Positions 43,621 through 55,943 of a stretch of DNA of 64,000 nt are shown piece after piece (within the stretch, counting starts at the first letter, position 1; the number at the start of each line of letters is the position of its first letter). The notes beneath the pieces are model-generated. The model did not search any database and was not told where the DNA came from. It was given only the letters and a program-made list of their open reading frames with translations. Source of the DNA: Hypomyces perniciosus (taxonomy: Eukaryota > Ascomycota > Sordariomycetes > Hypocreales > Hypocreaceae). Location of the stretch: NCBI GenBank assembly GCA_008477525.1, contig SPDT01000010.1, forward strand, positions 1,116,001 to 1,180,000. The letters are read 5' to 3'. A program made the translations under genes and the position numbers.

Positions 43621-44169
43621 TAGGTATTATCCTTAATATTATACGGGCTAATATTAATATTTAGGCTTATAGGTTTAATAAAAAAAGCACTAGTTTTTAG
43701 ATAAATTAATGAACTATTAATTAATATATTATTTATAATTAATTTAAAGTTATAATTAAATTAAGTGTATGTAAGACTTTAATTTTAATATATTATAAAT
43801 AAAAGAATTAATTAATAACGATATAAATATTTAGATAATAAATATTAGTAACTAAGACTTATAAGACGTTTATTTTAAAGCTATTTATACTAATAGCATT
43901 AATAATAATACTATAAATAATAAAGGGAATAGCAGTATTAATTTTAATATTTAGTAGGGCAGGTATAAAAGTAAAAAACTAATATTGCAGTTTATAAACC
44001 CCGCTTTTATCTTTCTATTTTAATTAAAAGGCTTAATACTACTAGTAGAATAATTAAAGTTAAATTATAAAGTATAGTTATTAAATTAATTTAATAGTAA
44101 AATTTAATAATATATTGCATTTAACTTAGCTTATATATATTTAATTACAATATAAAAAGTTATATAAAA
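43621..44169. other. AT-rich, gene-free stretch
   Basis: Slightly less extreme than the preceding part (words such as ATACGGGCTAATATT and AGTAGGGCAGGTATAAAAG), but with no frame or partner recognised. Confidence 0.45.
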
Positions 44170-44770
44170 AGTTATGTAATTAATAAATATAATATTATTA
44201 ATATTTTACTAGTTTTTATTAACTTTAATTTATTGTCGCGAAATAAATACTATAACTATTTATTTTTTATTAATTTAATTAATTAAATATAATGCTTTTA
44301 TTCTTTATAAAGTATTATTTATTATTTATAATATAAAACCTTTAGCAATTTTTACTTTATTAATTAATAAAGTTATAATATATAAATAGTTAATTAAAAT
44401 AAATATATATAAATATTGAAATTAATAAATAAAATTGTTTAAGACTATATACATTAATTAATTTTATTAATTGCTTTAAAGAGATTAGATTATCTGTTTT
44501 GTTGCTTTACGCTTTTTAACAGTATTGAAAATAAATGATAATTTTGAAATTCAAAATAAAAAATAAGATTATATATAGTATTGCAACTATTTAATGCAAT
44601 TACTACCAGTTAATATAAATAAAGTATTCATAAAGAAGTATAGTTTTATTAAACTAACTAATATATTCACAGATCTAGACTAGTGTGGTTATATATAATG
44701 ATATACATAATATAAGATCCTCTAGATTAAGTGTATAGTTATACCTAACGTATATATTAAAGTTATATAA
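44170..44770 (+). repeat. Family 3 LTR-like repeat, copy 2 (more mutated)
   Basis: It aligns with 13,920-14,520 over its length (shared AAGAAGTATAGTTTTATTAA, CTAGACTAGTGTGG and AAGATCCTCTAGATTAAGTG). Most differences are the C/T and G/A changes expected from RIP. Confidence 0.72.
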
Positions 44771-45088
44771 TTTATTTAAATAATTAAAGCTATTAGCTTT
44801 ATTACTTTAAAATAATAGTTTATTTAAACTTAAATTTAGATTACTTTATCTTTATAAAAAGTCTTATTTAAATTTAATATAATAGTACAAATTAAATAAA
44901 TATTTTGATTATTTTTATAAAAAATAATAAACTTAATAAATAATATTTAATAAATCGTTTCTATTAACTATGATGATATTATATTATTAAATATATATAT
45001 TAATTATACTTTATTGAATTATATATTATATAAATCAAAAAATATCATTATAATAATTAAAATTATAATAAATAGAAATCAATAAAAT
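44771..45088. other. AT-rich spacer, nothing recognised
   Basis: No feature seen in these 318 bases apart from the 5-base target duplication at its right end. Confidence 0.5.
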
Positions 45089-45268
45089 TGTCACAACGTG
45101 ATTGAGGAAAGCTCTCAAAGCAGAAAAAGTGGGATGAAAAGACTAACTAACGGAGCTAACTGAAGAAGCAAAGCTATATCATGTAATGTCATCTATCATA
45201 AAGTGGCAACAGCTCTCGAGCTGTTGTCAGGCACATCTGTGCAGCTGTCGTCAGGCACCTCTGTGCCA
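45089..45268 (-). repeat. Solo LTR with 5-bp target duplication AAAAT
   Basis: It is a 180-base unit starting TGTCACAACGTG and ending CTGTGCCA, flanked on both sides by AAAAT (45084-45088 and 45269-45273). The TG..CA ends and a 5-bp duplication are the mark of an LTR retroelement. The last 25 bases or so are tandemly duplicated (AGCTGTTGTCAGGCACATC, then AGCTGTCGTCAGGCACCTC). Strand is given in the coding sense of copy A. Confidence 0.85.
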
Positions 45269-46009
45269 AAAATTAAATAATATATTTTATAAATAAATAA
45301 ATTATAATATTAAAAAGGGCTATATTAATATTTATTTACAGATATTGTATTAATTACATAACTGTGTTTATAATTATAAATATATAAATTATAATAATAA
45401 CTTTTATAGCTATAAATAAAATTATAATAATATTTGATATTAAATAAATATATAATTTATATTTGTATTAAAAAAACTAATATAAAAATAAAAATAATTA
45501 AAATAATAAATAATATTTTTATTAAGAAATATTAAAATAATATATTTAAAATAATTATATTTATTATTATAAAAATGATAAAAATATTTATATTAAGTTT
45601 TGAAAAAAATTAAAAAAACCTAAAAAATAATTGAAAATAAATAAATATTAAACTTTTAAAGAATTTATTATTATTAAATATATTAAATATATTAAAGAAT
45701 AAAATTTAAATTAAAAAAAACATATATATAGAAACTTTAATATAATAAAATTTAAACTGAAAAGAAAAATAAGAAAAAATTATATAATTATTACTTTTAT
45801 TGAAGCCTTTTAAAGTATGATTTAAAATATATAAAATAAATATAAATAATTAATAAAATTACTAAAAATATAATATATATTTTAATAAATAAATTAAGTT
45901 AATAAAATATTTTTTATTAATAGCAATAATAAATTAAAAGTAAAAGGGTTAAGTTTAAACTTAAAAAGTTTAAAGACTTAAAAAAAAAGAACTGCTATTA
46001 TTATAAAGT
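45269..46009. other. Very AT-rich, gene-free stretch
   Basis: Long A/T runs; no feature recognised. Confidence 0.5.
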
Positions 46010-49000
46010 AAATGGAATATATAGTTAAAACTAATAGAAAAAGAGTAAAGAAAAAAACTAGATACAGCAGGTAATAAAAAATATTACCTATTATTTTATT
46101 TACTTAAATAGCAATAGTATAAACTATTGTTAAATATAATAGCCAGGTATTTATTAAATATATGTATATTAATTACTACTTTTAAAAAATAACTATATCT
46201 TTATAGTCTTTTAATAATTTATTTTTACTTACTCCCTTTTATTCCTATAATTATTTATAGTTATTAAATCGTTATTTTAGGTTATTATAGTTTAATACTT
46301 TAATTTTAATACTTTAATTTTAATACTTTAATTTTAATATAATTACTTTTTGAATTTTTCTATTATAGTATACTGCTAATTACATACCTTTTTATATATA
46401 CTAGTATTTCTTTATATTATAATAATTTAAATTCTTTTTAAATCTATTATGTAAAGCAAATATATATTAACTATAAAATTAACCTTTACTTTTTTAATAT
46501 TTATTTTAATATAATATCTCTTTAAAGTTTATTATTTATAAATAATACTAATAATCTTTAATAGTATCTTTATTTAATCCTTAACGGCTTTTAAATTAAT
46601 ATCTTATAAAAGTATAATTAAGCTATATCTTTTATTTAAGTAGAGTATCTATTATTATATTTTTATCTTTTCATTACATTTAATAATACTTTATTATTAT
46701 AATCGCTCGTATTTTCTTTATTTTCCGCGCCTTTAATATCTATTTTAATAAATCTTTAAGATATTTATTTCTATTATTACTATATATATTATTTATTATT
46801 TTTATATTCTATAAAACTAAAAGCTTTAATAATATACATTATTTACTATTAAAATTAATACTAAACTTCCAAGTTTTATAGTTTATATAAATACTTATAT
46901 TAATAAAAACTCCTTTTAATTTCTTTAGACTATTTTAATATAAAAGTAACTGCTTTTATTAGTATTATTGATCTCTTTAACCCTATTAAATACTTTATTA
47001 TTATTAAAGTTACTTTTTCCTTTACTGCTATTTCTTCCTTTATTTTGAATAAAAAAAAAGTATAATATTTTTTTATTATTATAGAGTTTAACCTTATTAA
47101 GTTTCTTTTATACTGCTTTATATAATAAATAAAAGTCTTATTAAAGAAATAGTATATTTAACCTTAACTCTTTTATTTAAATAAAGTTTTTATTATATAT
47201 TTTATCTTTATATTAAATTATTTTATACAGCTTATATATAAAGGCTATTATTTATTTTTATTACTTTATTTACTGTATTTTATTTTAAAGCTAATATATA
47301 TATACTATATTTAATATATTTATAATATATTTATTATATTTATTATATAAATATAACATATTAGTATTACCTGTTTTATAGTATTATATATAAAATTATT
47401 AAATAAAATATTAAAATCCTTTAATAATACAGATATATCTGACAGGTGCCTGGCTGTTATGCCTGACAACAGCTGGCGCTATTGCCATTCAGGTAGATGA
47501 GATATTAGGCGGCATTCCGCACTACCTGCTTTAGCTAGTTCTTTTCTTTACCTTTTTTCTTCTGGTTTTGATCATATATTCCGTCCACTCTGTAATATAT
47601 GATTTAAAAGTAAATAACAGTTTATTGTTTTAATGTTTAATTATTTTAATTAATATCTTAAATGATAATATAACTATTATAAATATACAAAAGTAAAAAT
47701 AATAATTTATAATATAGTTTTATTCTTTTAATAAAACTATATTAAAAACTATAAATATATATATAAAGGTAAAAATTAAAAGGTAAAAAAGGAAGGAAAA
47801 TAAAAATTTATTTATTAAGCTATTAAATAAAAAAATTAAATACCCTTTTTACTATAAGTTTAATCTTTATTTACTAGCTATTAATTTTCTTATTATTATA
47901 TTAAATAACCTATTTTTATTCTTTATATTTTAATTTTTCCTTTTTTAATTAAAAGGTATTTATTAAAACTGTTAATAAATATTATTGCATTTATTATTAA
48001 AAGGTCTTTATTATATTATTTATTATATTTTACTATATAGCCTTGTAATTTTATAAAATACTGCAATTTATGATCATATATATTTTTAATTAATAAAGCT
48101 TTTATTTTATACAACTATTCCTTTTTTATATTTCCCTGTATATATATAGCTTCAATAATATTTAACTTTAATTTATTAAATAAATCTTTACCTATTAATA
48201 CAGCTTTTAACTATATAATTAAAATTATTACACAAATCTTTTAATATATTAGCAGTTTAATTATATATATATATATATATTAATTTTCTTTTATATAGTT
48301 AATAGTTTAATTTTTTATTAATTAAACTTCAATATTTATTTTAATATTAAATAGCTATAATATAATTACAGAAAACCTTTATTATTTACTATAAATTAAC
48401 ATTATTTATATATTTTATTAAAATATCTTTTATACTTAATATTAATAAAGTCTATTATAATTTTCACTATCTACTATTATAAACTATATATAAATTCTAA
48501 TAATTAGTTAAATTTTAAAGTTATTAATTAATATATTCTTTTTAGTAAAGTTAAAGGTATTTATAAGTAAAATCCTATAATTATTTTAATAAATAAATAT
48601 ATTAAAAATATAATAAAAATATTATTCATTAATAATTAAATTATTATTAATATTAACAATTAATGTTTATTTAAAAATATTAAAAAAAGTAATAAATAAT
48701 AGCTTTAATAATAATGTTCTCTAAAATACTATATAGTAATTATTATTACTTAAGTATTTAAGGCTATAAATAATTTTTACTTTAAATTACTTAATCATTT
48801 ATAATTTTTGATTTAATATAATTATAGTAAAGATTCTTTAATTAACTAATAATTAAAAAGTAAAGAGAGCTTTTATTTAATAGGCTATTTTATATCTTTT
48901 ATATTTTAAAAACATTCCTTTTCTTTTAAAGGATTTATTTATGACTATTCAAATTATCTTAAATTTATTAAACTTTAACAATTTAAAGTAAAACTCTTTT

Positions 49001-49500
49001 ATTAAAATTATACATAATATTAAAATACAGTTAATATATTATATTTTATATAAAAAAACTTTAATATAATAAACTATAAATCTTTATATAATAGTTATTT
49101 AAATTATTTATATATATTAGATAAATAATAGTTAATATATATATAAATATTCTGTTATATATTTAAAAAAAACATAAAACCCTTTAATTTATATTATATT
49201 TAAATGTATTTAAATTTAAAATATTATATATTATAGGCTACTTTAATAATAAATTTTATAAAAAAGTAAAGAATATATAATCTCTTTATACTATGTTTAT
49301 CTTTATATAATAATAATTTATTTTTATAGAGTTTAAAAGCTAAGCCTTTTTAAATATATATATTATTTATATTAATAACTTTACTTATATATTAAAGTTA
49401 TATAATAATTCTTTTATATTTATAGTTATCTTTATATCCTTTTATAAATTTATTTTAAATATTATTATATACTATAACTTTGATATTTACAGAGAATTAC
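46010..49500 (-). mobile_element. Gypsy-type retroelement, inverted copy C, interrupted by an LTR fragment
   Basis: 46,010-46,190 is a worn LTR-type sequence. In reverse, 46,190-47,430 matches the 3' segment of copy A, 47,780-48,400 its chromodomain-like part and 48,400-49,500 its integrase-like part. For example, 49,321-49,470 pairs with 1,740-1,890. A family 2 LTR fragment (47,432-47,600) sits inside. Together with copy A this is the longest span of the family in the window. Confidence 0.7.
47432..47600 (+). repeat. Family 2 LTR fragment inserted in copy C
   Basis: It aligns with the first 170 bases of 16,015-16,560 (GACAGGTGCCTGGCTGTT, GTAGATGAGATATTAGG, CATTCCGCACTACCTGCTTT). It is better preserved than its surroundings. 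Confidence 0.75.
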
Positions 49501-49674
49501 TATATATATATATTTCTATTTATATATAACGTTTAAATTTACGTTATTTTCCCTGCCGCCTATATCCTACTATTAAAATCTAATATATATTCATAAAATA
49601 ATATAAATAAATTAAAATACACTAATTATAGGAAATATATTAAAGCGCGCGCAATTATATTATTATTAAATTAT
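49501..49674. other. Short AT-rich spacer
   Basis: No feature recognised. Confidence 0.4.
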
Positions 49675-50020
49675 TATATAAAATCCCTAATCGCTGCTTT
49701 TTATTTATTAGCCTAAAAGTTATATATGCCTTAGCCCTCTTATATACTCCTTTATATAGCTTGTAGTGCAGTATAGCGGCTGCAGGTAATACAGGCTATA
49801 AGGTTAAGTGGTAATAGCTTTAGAAATTTAACATGCAGGGCGGCGAAATCGTAAGGCTGTAAGGCTGTAAGGAATTTTAATTAAGTTTTTAATTGACTTT
49901 ATGATTTATTATATAGAATTAGGCTTAGTGTATGGGATGCGAGGAATTGGCTGAAAATTAAGTGGGGCGAAAATAGAAGTTGTATGCGAATGGAAATATG
50001 CGTGTATGTAAATAGTAATT
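49675..50020 (+). repeat. Dispersed repeat of about 360 bases, copy 2 (less mutated)
   Basis: It is the direct partner of 10,305-10,665. Here CpA and TpG sites survive in the last 100 bases (GTATGGGATGCGAGGAATTG, GTTGTATGCGAATGG) that are TA in the other copy. Confidence 0.75.
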
Positions 50021-50688
50021 GTCTTTAATTAAAAAAATAATAGTAAATTTATTTTAAATAATAATCTTATTTATAATTAACCTTTATTTATAACTTTTAA
50101 TAAAGGTTAATCTTTTTTTTAATTTATAAATTAAATTTAAATTTTTAATAAATAAAGTTAATTAAATTAAACTAAATTAAAAGTTAATAAAGTAATGCTA
50201 TTATTATTATTTTTATTGATATTTAAAAAGGGTATATTATTTAAGGCTTAGATTTATAGGTTAATTAAGTATTATAAGTAATATTAGCGCGCTATTAAGG
50301 TTTAGTTATTATATTTTATTAGGCTATTTTATTATTAGCTTTAAAGTACTGCTAGGTTAAAATATAGTTAATATAATTAAATTTAGCGATTTTAATATTA
50401 TATTTAATATAGATTTTTTAATACATATTAAACTATTTCTTTTCATTATATTTATTAAAGCTATAGCCTACTTTTTTATAATAAAAGTAAAGTCTTTTAA
50501 TAATATATTTATTATAACAGACTTAAAAGTAAAGTAATAAAATATATATAGCGTTTAGCTATATTAAATTACTAGCTACTATTAAAGTAATAGTTTAATT
50601 ATTTTATTAATATTAGTTTATTTAAATAGTATAAAGGGTATTATAATAGGCGCCCTTTTAAAGTTTATTATAAATAGTCTAGTAAAGT
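50021..50688. other. AT-rich, gene-free stretch
   Basis: No feature recognised. Confidence 0.45.
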
Positions 50689-50690
50689 TA

Positions 50691-51117
50691 CCCGTAGGCT
50701 TAAGACCGGGGGGGAAAGTCGACTAAGGCTGGGGGCCTTAGTCGGGCAGAAAAAGCCGGGACAGGCAAGAAACTCTAGGACACCTATTTTCTTTACATCC
50801 AATATTAGTAAAATTAATTAATTAATATAAATAAATTTACTGTTATATAAAGATATTATTTACTAGATTTGAAATTATAAAGATTTTTCTTTAATTAGTT
50901 ATATATCTGTCTCTGTTTTATTGAAAAGTAAAGAAAAAGTCGAAAGCACTAAAAAATAGTGGGGGTCCTCTAAAGTATCTTTATATATAATTCTATATAT
51001 AAAGGTACTTGACATCTTAACTGTCCCGGACTTTCTTGCCTGTCCCGGCTTTTTCTGCCCAACTAAGGCCCCTAGCCTTAGTCGACTTCCCCCCCCCCCC
51101 GGTCTTAAGCCTATGGG
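50691..51117. mobile_element. 427-bp MITE-like element with GC-rich inverted repeats
   Basis: Inverted repeats of about 85 bases begin CCCGTAGGCTTAAGACC at the left and CCCATAGGCTTAAGACC, read inwards, at the right. Both are flanked by TA (50689-50690, 51118-51119). Each arm has a G/C homopolymer (7 G left, 12 C right) and an internal hairpin, GACTAAGGC-TGGGG-GCCTTAGTC, at 50721-50743 in the left arm. No coding frame. The arms are almost unmutated within the AT block, so this is a late insertion. Confidence 0.85.
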
Positions 51118-51119
51118 TA

Positions 51120-53070
51120 ATACTATTTAATAAAGTTAAATTTATTTAATTTAATTATTTAAGTCTTTATAATATTAATAAACTTTTAAAAGACGTTTAT
51201 ATTTAAAGCTTTTATTATTTATTTAATAGTTTTATTATATTGATTATTTAATATAAATAACTTTACTATAAAGTTTTAAAACGGTTTATTTAATATATAT
51301 AAATTATTAAAAGACTATAATACTTTTTTAAATAAATAAATAATTTTATATTATTTATTAAAATTAAGAAAAAATAGTATATTAATTTTTTAATATAATT
51401 AAATAAAGTGATTAAAATTCTTAATAATATTAACGTCTTTTTATTATAATTATAATATATATATATTTTTAAAAGATTTATAATATATAAAGAATTTTTA
51501 AATTTAATTATAAAAATTATTTATTTATTTATAAAAGTAATATTAATTTAAAACTATTAATTAATATATTTTTATGAATTATTAAATTATTTAAAGTTTT
51601 TAATTTTATAGTAATTAAATAAATAATCATTTTTAAAGTTTAATAATAAAGCTATATTTAAACCTTTAATTTAAACTTTAATTTATATTTTAAAGTTTTA
51701 ATTTTAAACTATTTACTTTAATAATCTTTATTTAAAAGTCTTTTTTTATTAAATTAAACTTTTTTTATTATTTAATAAAAAAAAATTAATAATAAAAGTT
51801 ATTATTTTTAATAATTATATTTATTAAATATATATAATTACTATTAATATTAAACTTCTATAAAGTTTTTTTAAAACAAAAAGTATTAGCTTTATAGTTA
51901 AAACTATAGTCTATTAGGCTAAATTAAACTATAAAGTAACATTTAAGGTATTTATATTTATTTTATTTATAATTAGTTTTTTATCGATATAGGGTTTAAA
52001 GTATAAAGGCTAGGCTATAAAGGTATTATTATACGTTTAGGAATAAAGGGGAATTTATAATTAATTAAGTATATATTTTGCGATAATGCAGCTAAATTAA
52101 AGGATAATATAAACTATTACAATATAAAAAGGCAGGTTAAAGTAAATATTCTTATTATACTATAGAGAGCGAGAAAGCTTTAAGGCTTTATAGAAAGCTA
52201 TAGCTAGGAATGCGTTAGGGCCTGGTTATGTGACTGGAGCTTACATGATAGGGCGTTAATATCGCGTTATAGTTAGTGCCGTAATAAAATCTAAATAATA
52301 AATATAATAGGAATAGCTATTCAATTATCTTTAATTAATATAAGTAATAGGGCCTAATTTAAATTAAATAAAGAATTAGTAATTATAAGATTTTCTATAA
52401 AAGTATAATAATTTATGGCCTTTAATATAATATTTAAAGACTATTTTTATTAATTAAAATTATTAAAACCTATTAGTTTATAGCTTTCTAGAAAGCTATA
52501 AACTTTTCTTAATACCTTTTTAAATAAAACTACTATTTGAAGTAGAAATAATGGTTTAAGGTTAAAGAATAAATATAAATAAAACCTAGATTAGTATAGG
52601 AATAAAAGTAGGAGCTTAAATTAGCATTAATATAAAGGCTATAGGATTAACTTCTATTAAGCTAGTAGTCTGTTAAGGTTAAAGACTTAAAATAGCAGCA
52701 GTTAGGCTAGCTAGAGTATTAAATAACTGTATTATAGTAGTATTTTAACCCTTTAACTGCACCTTTACTGTCTTAGTAAAAACCCTTTATGCCTAAAGCT
52801 TTTATTTTATATTCTGCACTTGAATAAATAGATCACTTTACTGTTAGGGAGAGCTATTATCTTTAATAAAGGAAATAGGGCTGCTAGGAGCCCTAATAGG
52901 TCGACTTATACTACTAATATTAGACCTATACCCTATAAAAATAAGAAATATACTATATAGTATATAGTAAAAATCATTAAAATAGTGAAAATAATAATAG
53001 TAATATTACTATAACTGTAATAGTATTTGCAGTAAAAGCCTAGGAATAGCTTCTAGTAGCCAAAAATCTA
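51120..53070. other. AT-rich relic sequence, less mutated from about 52,100
   Basis: No intact gene. 52,140-52,280 and 52,500-52,950 have more G and C (AGGGCCTGGTTATGTGACTGG, CTGCTAGGAGCCCTAATAGG) and may be a less eroded element, but no domain was read. Confidence 0.45.
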
Positions 53071-53181
53071 AAAAAATGCTTGTATAAGCATTAGGATAAG
53101 TACTGTAAAAACCCGCTATAAATGCTGTAGTAATATTAAGGGAAGTGCTGTAACCACTAGGGGAAACATATTAATAAAGAC
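53071..53181 (+). pseudogene. Cys/His-rich coding relic with six Gln-type stops
   Basis: One plus-strand frame reads K-K-C-L-Y-K-H, then D-K-Y-C-K-N-P-L, then G-K-C-C-N-H and G-K-H-I-N-K-D. It is interrupted by six stops (53092, 53119, 53128, 53131, 53137, 53158), all TAA or TAG, as expected if CAA/CAG codons were hit by C-to-T change. The Cys/His spacing hints at a zinc-binding segment, possibly from a retroelement. Not assigned. Confidence 0.4.
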
Positions 53182-53799
53182 TTAAGGAAAACTCTCCCAG
53201 GCTTATAACCTATTAAAATAATAAAGTTATATTAAACTTTATTTAAGTATAGCTTCTAAGCAGCTGTATTTAATGCAGTAATAAAGACATAATTAAAAGT
53301 TTATTAAATAAATATTAAAATAAATACTTAAATTATATTTAATTTAATAGCTGAAAAGCTATAAAATATCTAATAATATATAGCTATTATAAACGTAATT
53401 ATAAAATACTACTTTATCTGTTATAATAATCTTTTAATTTAATAATAGGTATATAGTAATAAAATCAAGTTTATAGCTGCATTTCTATTTTCTATAAAAT
53501 TTATTTATATATAAAATCGCTTAAATTAATTTATAGCTATATAAATAAGAAACTATTTTAATTAAACTTTTTATAATGCCTATTATAAGCATTATATTAA
53601 ATTTAAGGTAGGCGGGGTAACTAGTTTTAGCTTAATTATCATTATTAAAGATAAAAGAGAATTCCTAACTTATATTAAAGTTCCTCTAAAACTTAGTCCT
53701 AGCATTAGGCCTAAATCTCGGTCTAGTTAGAATAGGATAGTTATTTAATTACACTAAAATCCTTGCTTTTTAGCCGTCCTTTTTAATATATAGTTATAA
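53182..53799. other. AT-rich continuation of the same relic
   Basis: No further domain recognised; GGTAGGCGGGGTAACTAG near 53,608 is a small less-mutated patch. Confidence 0.4.
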
Positions 53800-55800
53800 A
53801 AATTTAGTAATAATCTTTATTAAGACAATTTATTGTATATCGTAGTTAATTATAATATATAATATAATATATATAATTAGCTATTTTAATATAATTAAAT
53901 TACTTTAAATAATAGGTTTATATATATTTCCTTTTAACTAATTATTCTTTTATTTAAAATAATACTACTATTACTATAATAATAGTAAAGATATAGCTTT
54001 ATTAATTCAAAGTTTTTATAACCTATAAATTATATATTTTATAAAGTACTTTATAGGCTCCTATAATATTTATTATAGTTAGTCTTTTATTTTATTTATA
54101 AAATTATAAAAAAAATCTAATAACTTAAAGTTATTTATAGTATTATTATATAAAATAAAGAAAAACTTTAAAGGGAAATATATTATAATTTATAATTTTA
54201 ATATTATTAGTATAATTAAAAGTATTATAGAAGATTACAAAATTAAAAGCTGAAAAGATTTCTATATATATATATAAACTATTTATTTTAATAGTATTAC
54301 TTTTTTTATATTACTATTATATTTTTATTTAATAATATTACTTTATTAAAGTTATTATATAAAAGGAAAGAAAAACTACTATTATACCTATAAATATATT
54401 ATTTTATATAGTAATATATACCTTTTTATATACTTTTTTATATATATTAAAAAGTAAAATAAATAAAAATTACTATTAAAATAAATAGTCTATATATAGC
54501 TGCAAAATTCTCCCAGTAATTTCCCTTAATATATAACTTACTTTTTTATATAATACTTAATTATAATATATAATAAAGTATTTATAATTAACTATTTTAA
54601 TACTATTAAATTATTTTAAATAATTAATCTTTAATATACATTTTATTTTTATATATATATATTAAATCAATTATTTTTTAATTATATAATTATATAATTA
54701 ATATAATTTCTTTTTAATTTTTCTTATTTGAAATAATATTATTATTACTATTGTTATTACTATTATTATTATAATAAATATAGCTTTATTATTGTTTTTA
54801 TAATTTATAATTTATTATAGCCTTTAAAATATTAATTAAATATTTTAAGCCTTTATAATATTAACTATAAACTTTTAATCTTTAAATATAAAAAACCTAT
54901 TATATATTAAGGTTAAGTTAATATATAGGTAGTTAGCTTTAAGGCTAACCTTTTAACTATACCTATAACTATTATTATAATTCTTATATAGCAGCTTTGC
55001 TGCTGCTGCTGCGTCTTTGCCTTTATAGCCGCCTTTATTATAGCTGCTGTTATCACTATTATATAGCAATAATAGAGCTGCTGCTGTTATTGCTGCTATT
55101 ATTGCTACTTAAGTTGTTGTTTATGGAAGATTAAGGAATTAAAAGCTAGGACGATTTCTATATACGTGCATAGACTATCTATTCCCATAGCAATTTTTAT
55201 TTATTCCAATAGCATTACTTAATTTATATATAGCTATAAAATTCTTAACGACTTCGCTTAATATTACTCCTTTATCAAACACTTAATTATAGTATATAAT
55301 ATAATATCTATAGTTAACTATTTTAATATAATTAAATTGCTTTAGATAATAGGTCTATATATATTCCTTTTTAATTAATTATTTTTTAATTTAGGATAAT
55401 ACTGCTACTGCTATTACTATAGCAGAAATATAACTTTATTAGCTAAAAGTCTTTATAACCTATAAACTATAAAATATTATCTATAGCCTTTAAAATATTA
55501 ACTAGATGTTTTACGAAGTAGGCTCTATAATATCGATTATAGCTAGTCTTTAATTTCGCTATTAAAATTAAAAGAACCTAGCAGCTTAGAGTTATCTGCA
55601 ATATTACTATATTAAGCCAATAATAAGTTTAAAGGGAAATCTATTATAATGTATAAAATTAGTATTATTATTATAATTAAAAGTATTATAAAAAATTAAA
55701 CAATTAAAAGCTAGGAAGATTTCTATATATATATATATCGACTATTTATTCTAGTAGCAATTTTTATCTATTTTAATAGTATTATTTATTATATAAAGAT
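53800..55800. mobile_element. Three adjacent degenerate copies of a small inverted-repeat element
   Basis: Segments at about 53,800-54,310, 54,465-55,215 and 55,215-55,800 share the same layout. Each has an AATTAACTATTTTAATATAATTAAATT-type stretch, a 'TTTATAACCTATAAA' stretch and an end with AAAAGCTAGGA.GATTTCTATATA followed by ATAGTCTATTTATTC-like and TAGCAATTTTTAT words. The ends resemble the TIRs of the 24.5-kb transposon, so these may be related non-autonomous elements. 54,990-55,125 is rich in CTG/GCT triplets. Confidence 0.55.
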
Positions 55801-55943
55801 TTATATCATATTAACAATTTAGTAAAGGATAGGTTTAGTGCTGTAATACTTATTTATTATTAAAAAGGCAAATATTACTTTACTAGCTTATAACTATTAA
55901 ACAGATACTATTACTTATAGTATTACTTATATTTCTATCCATT
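55801..55943. other. Transition from AT-rich block to gene-rich DNA
   Basis: The last AT-rich bases run up to the WAPL stop codon; composition becomes normal within a few tens of bases inside the gene. Confidence 0.7.
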
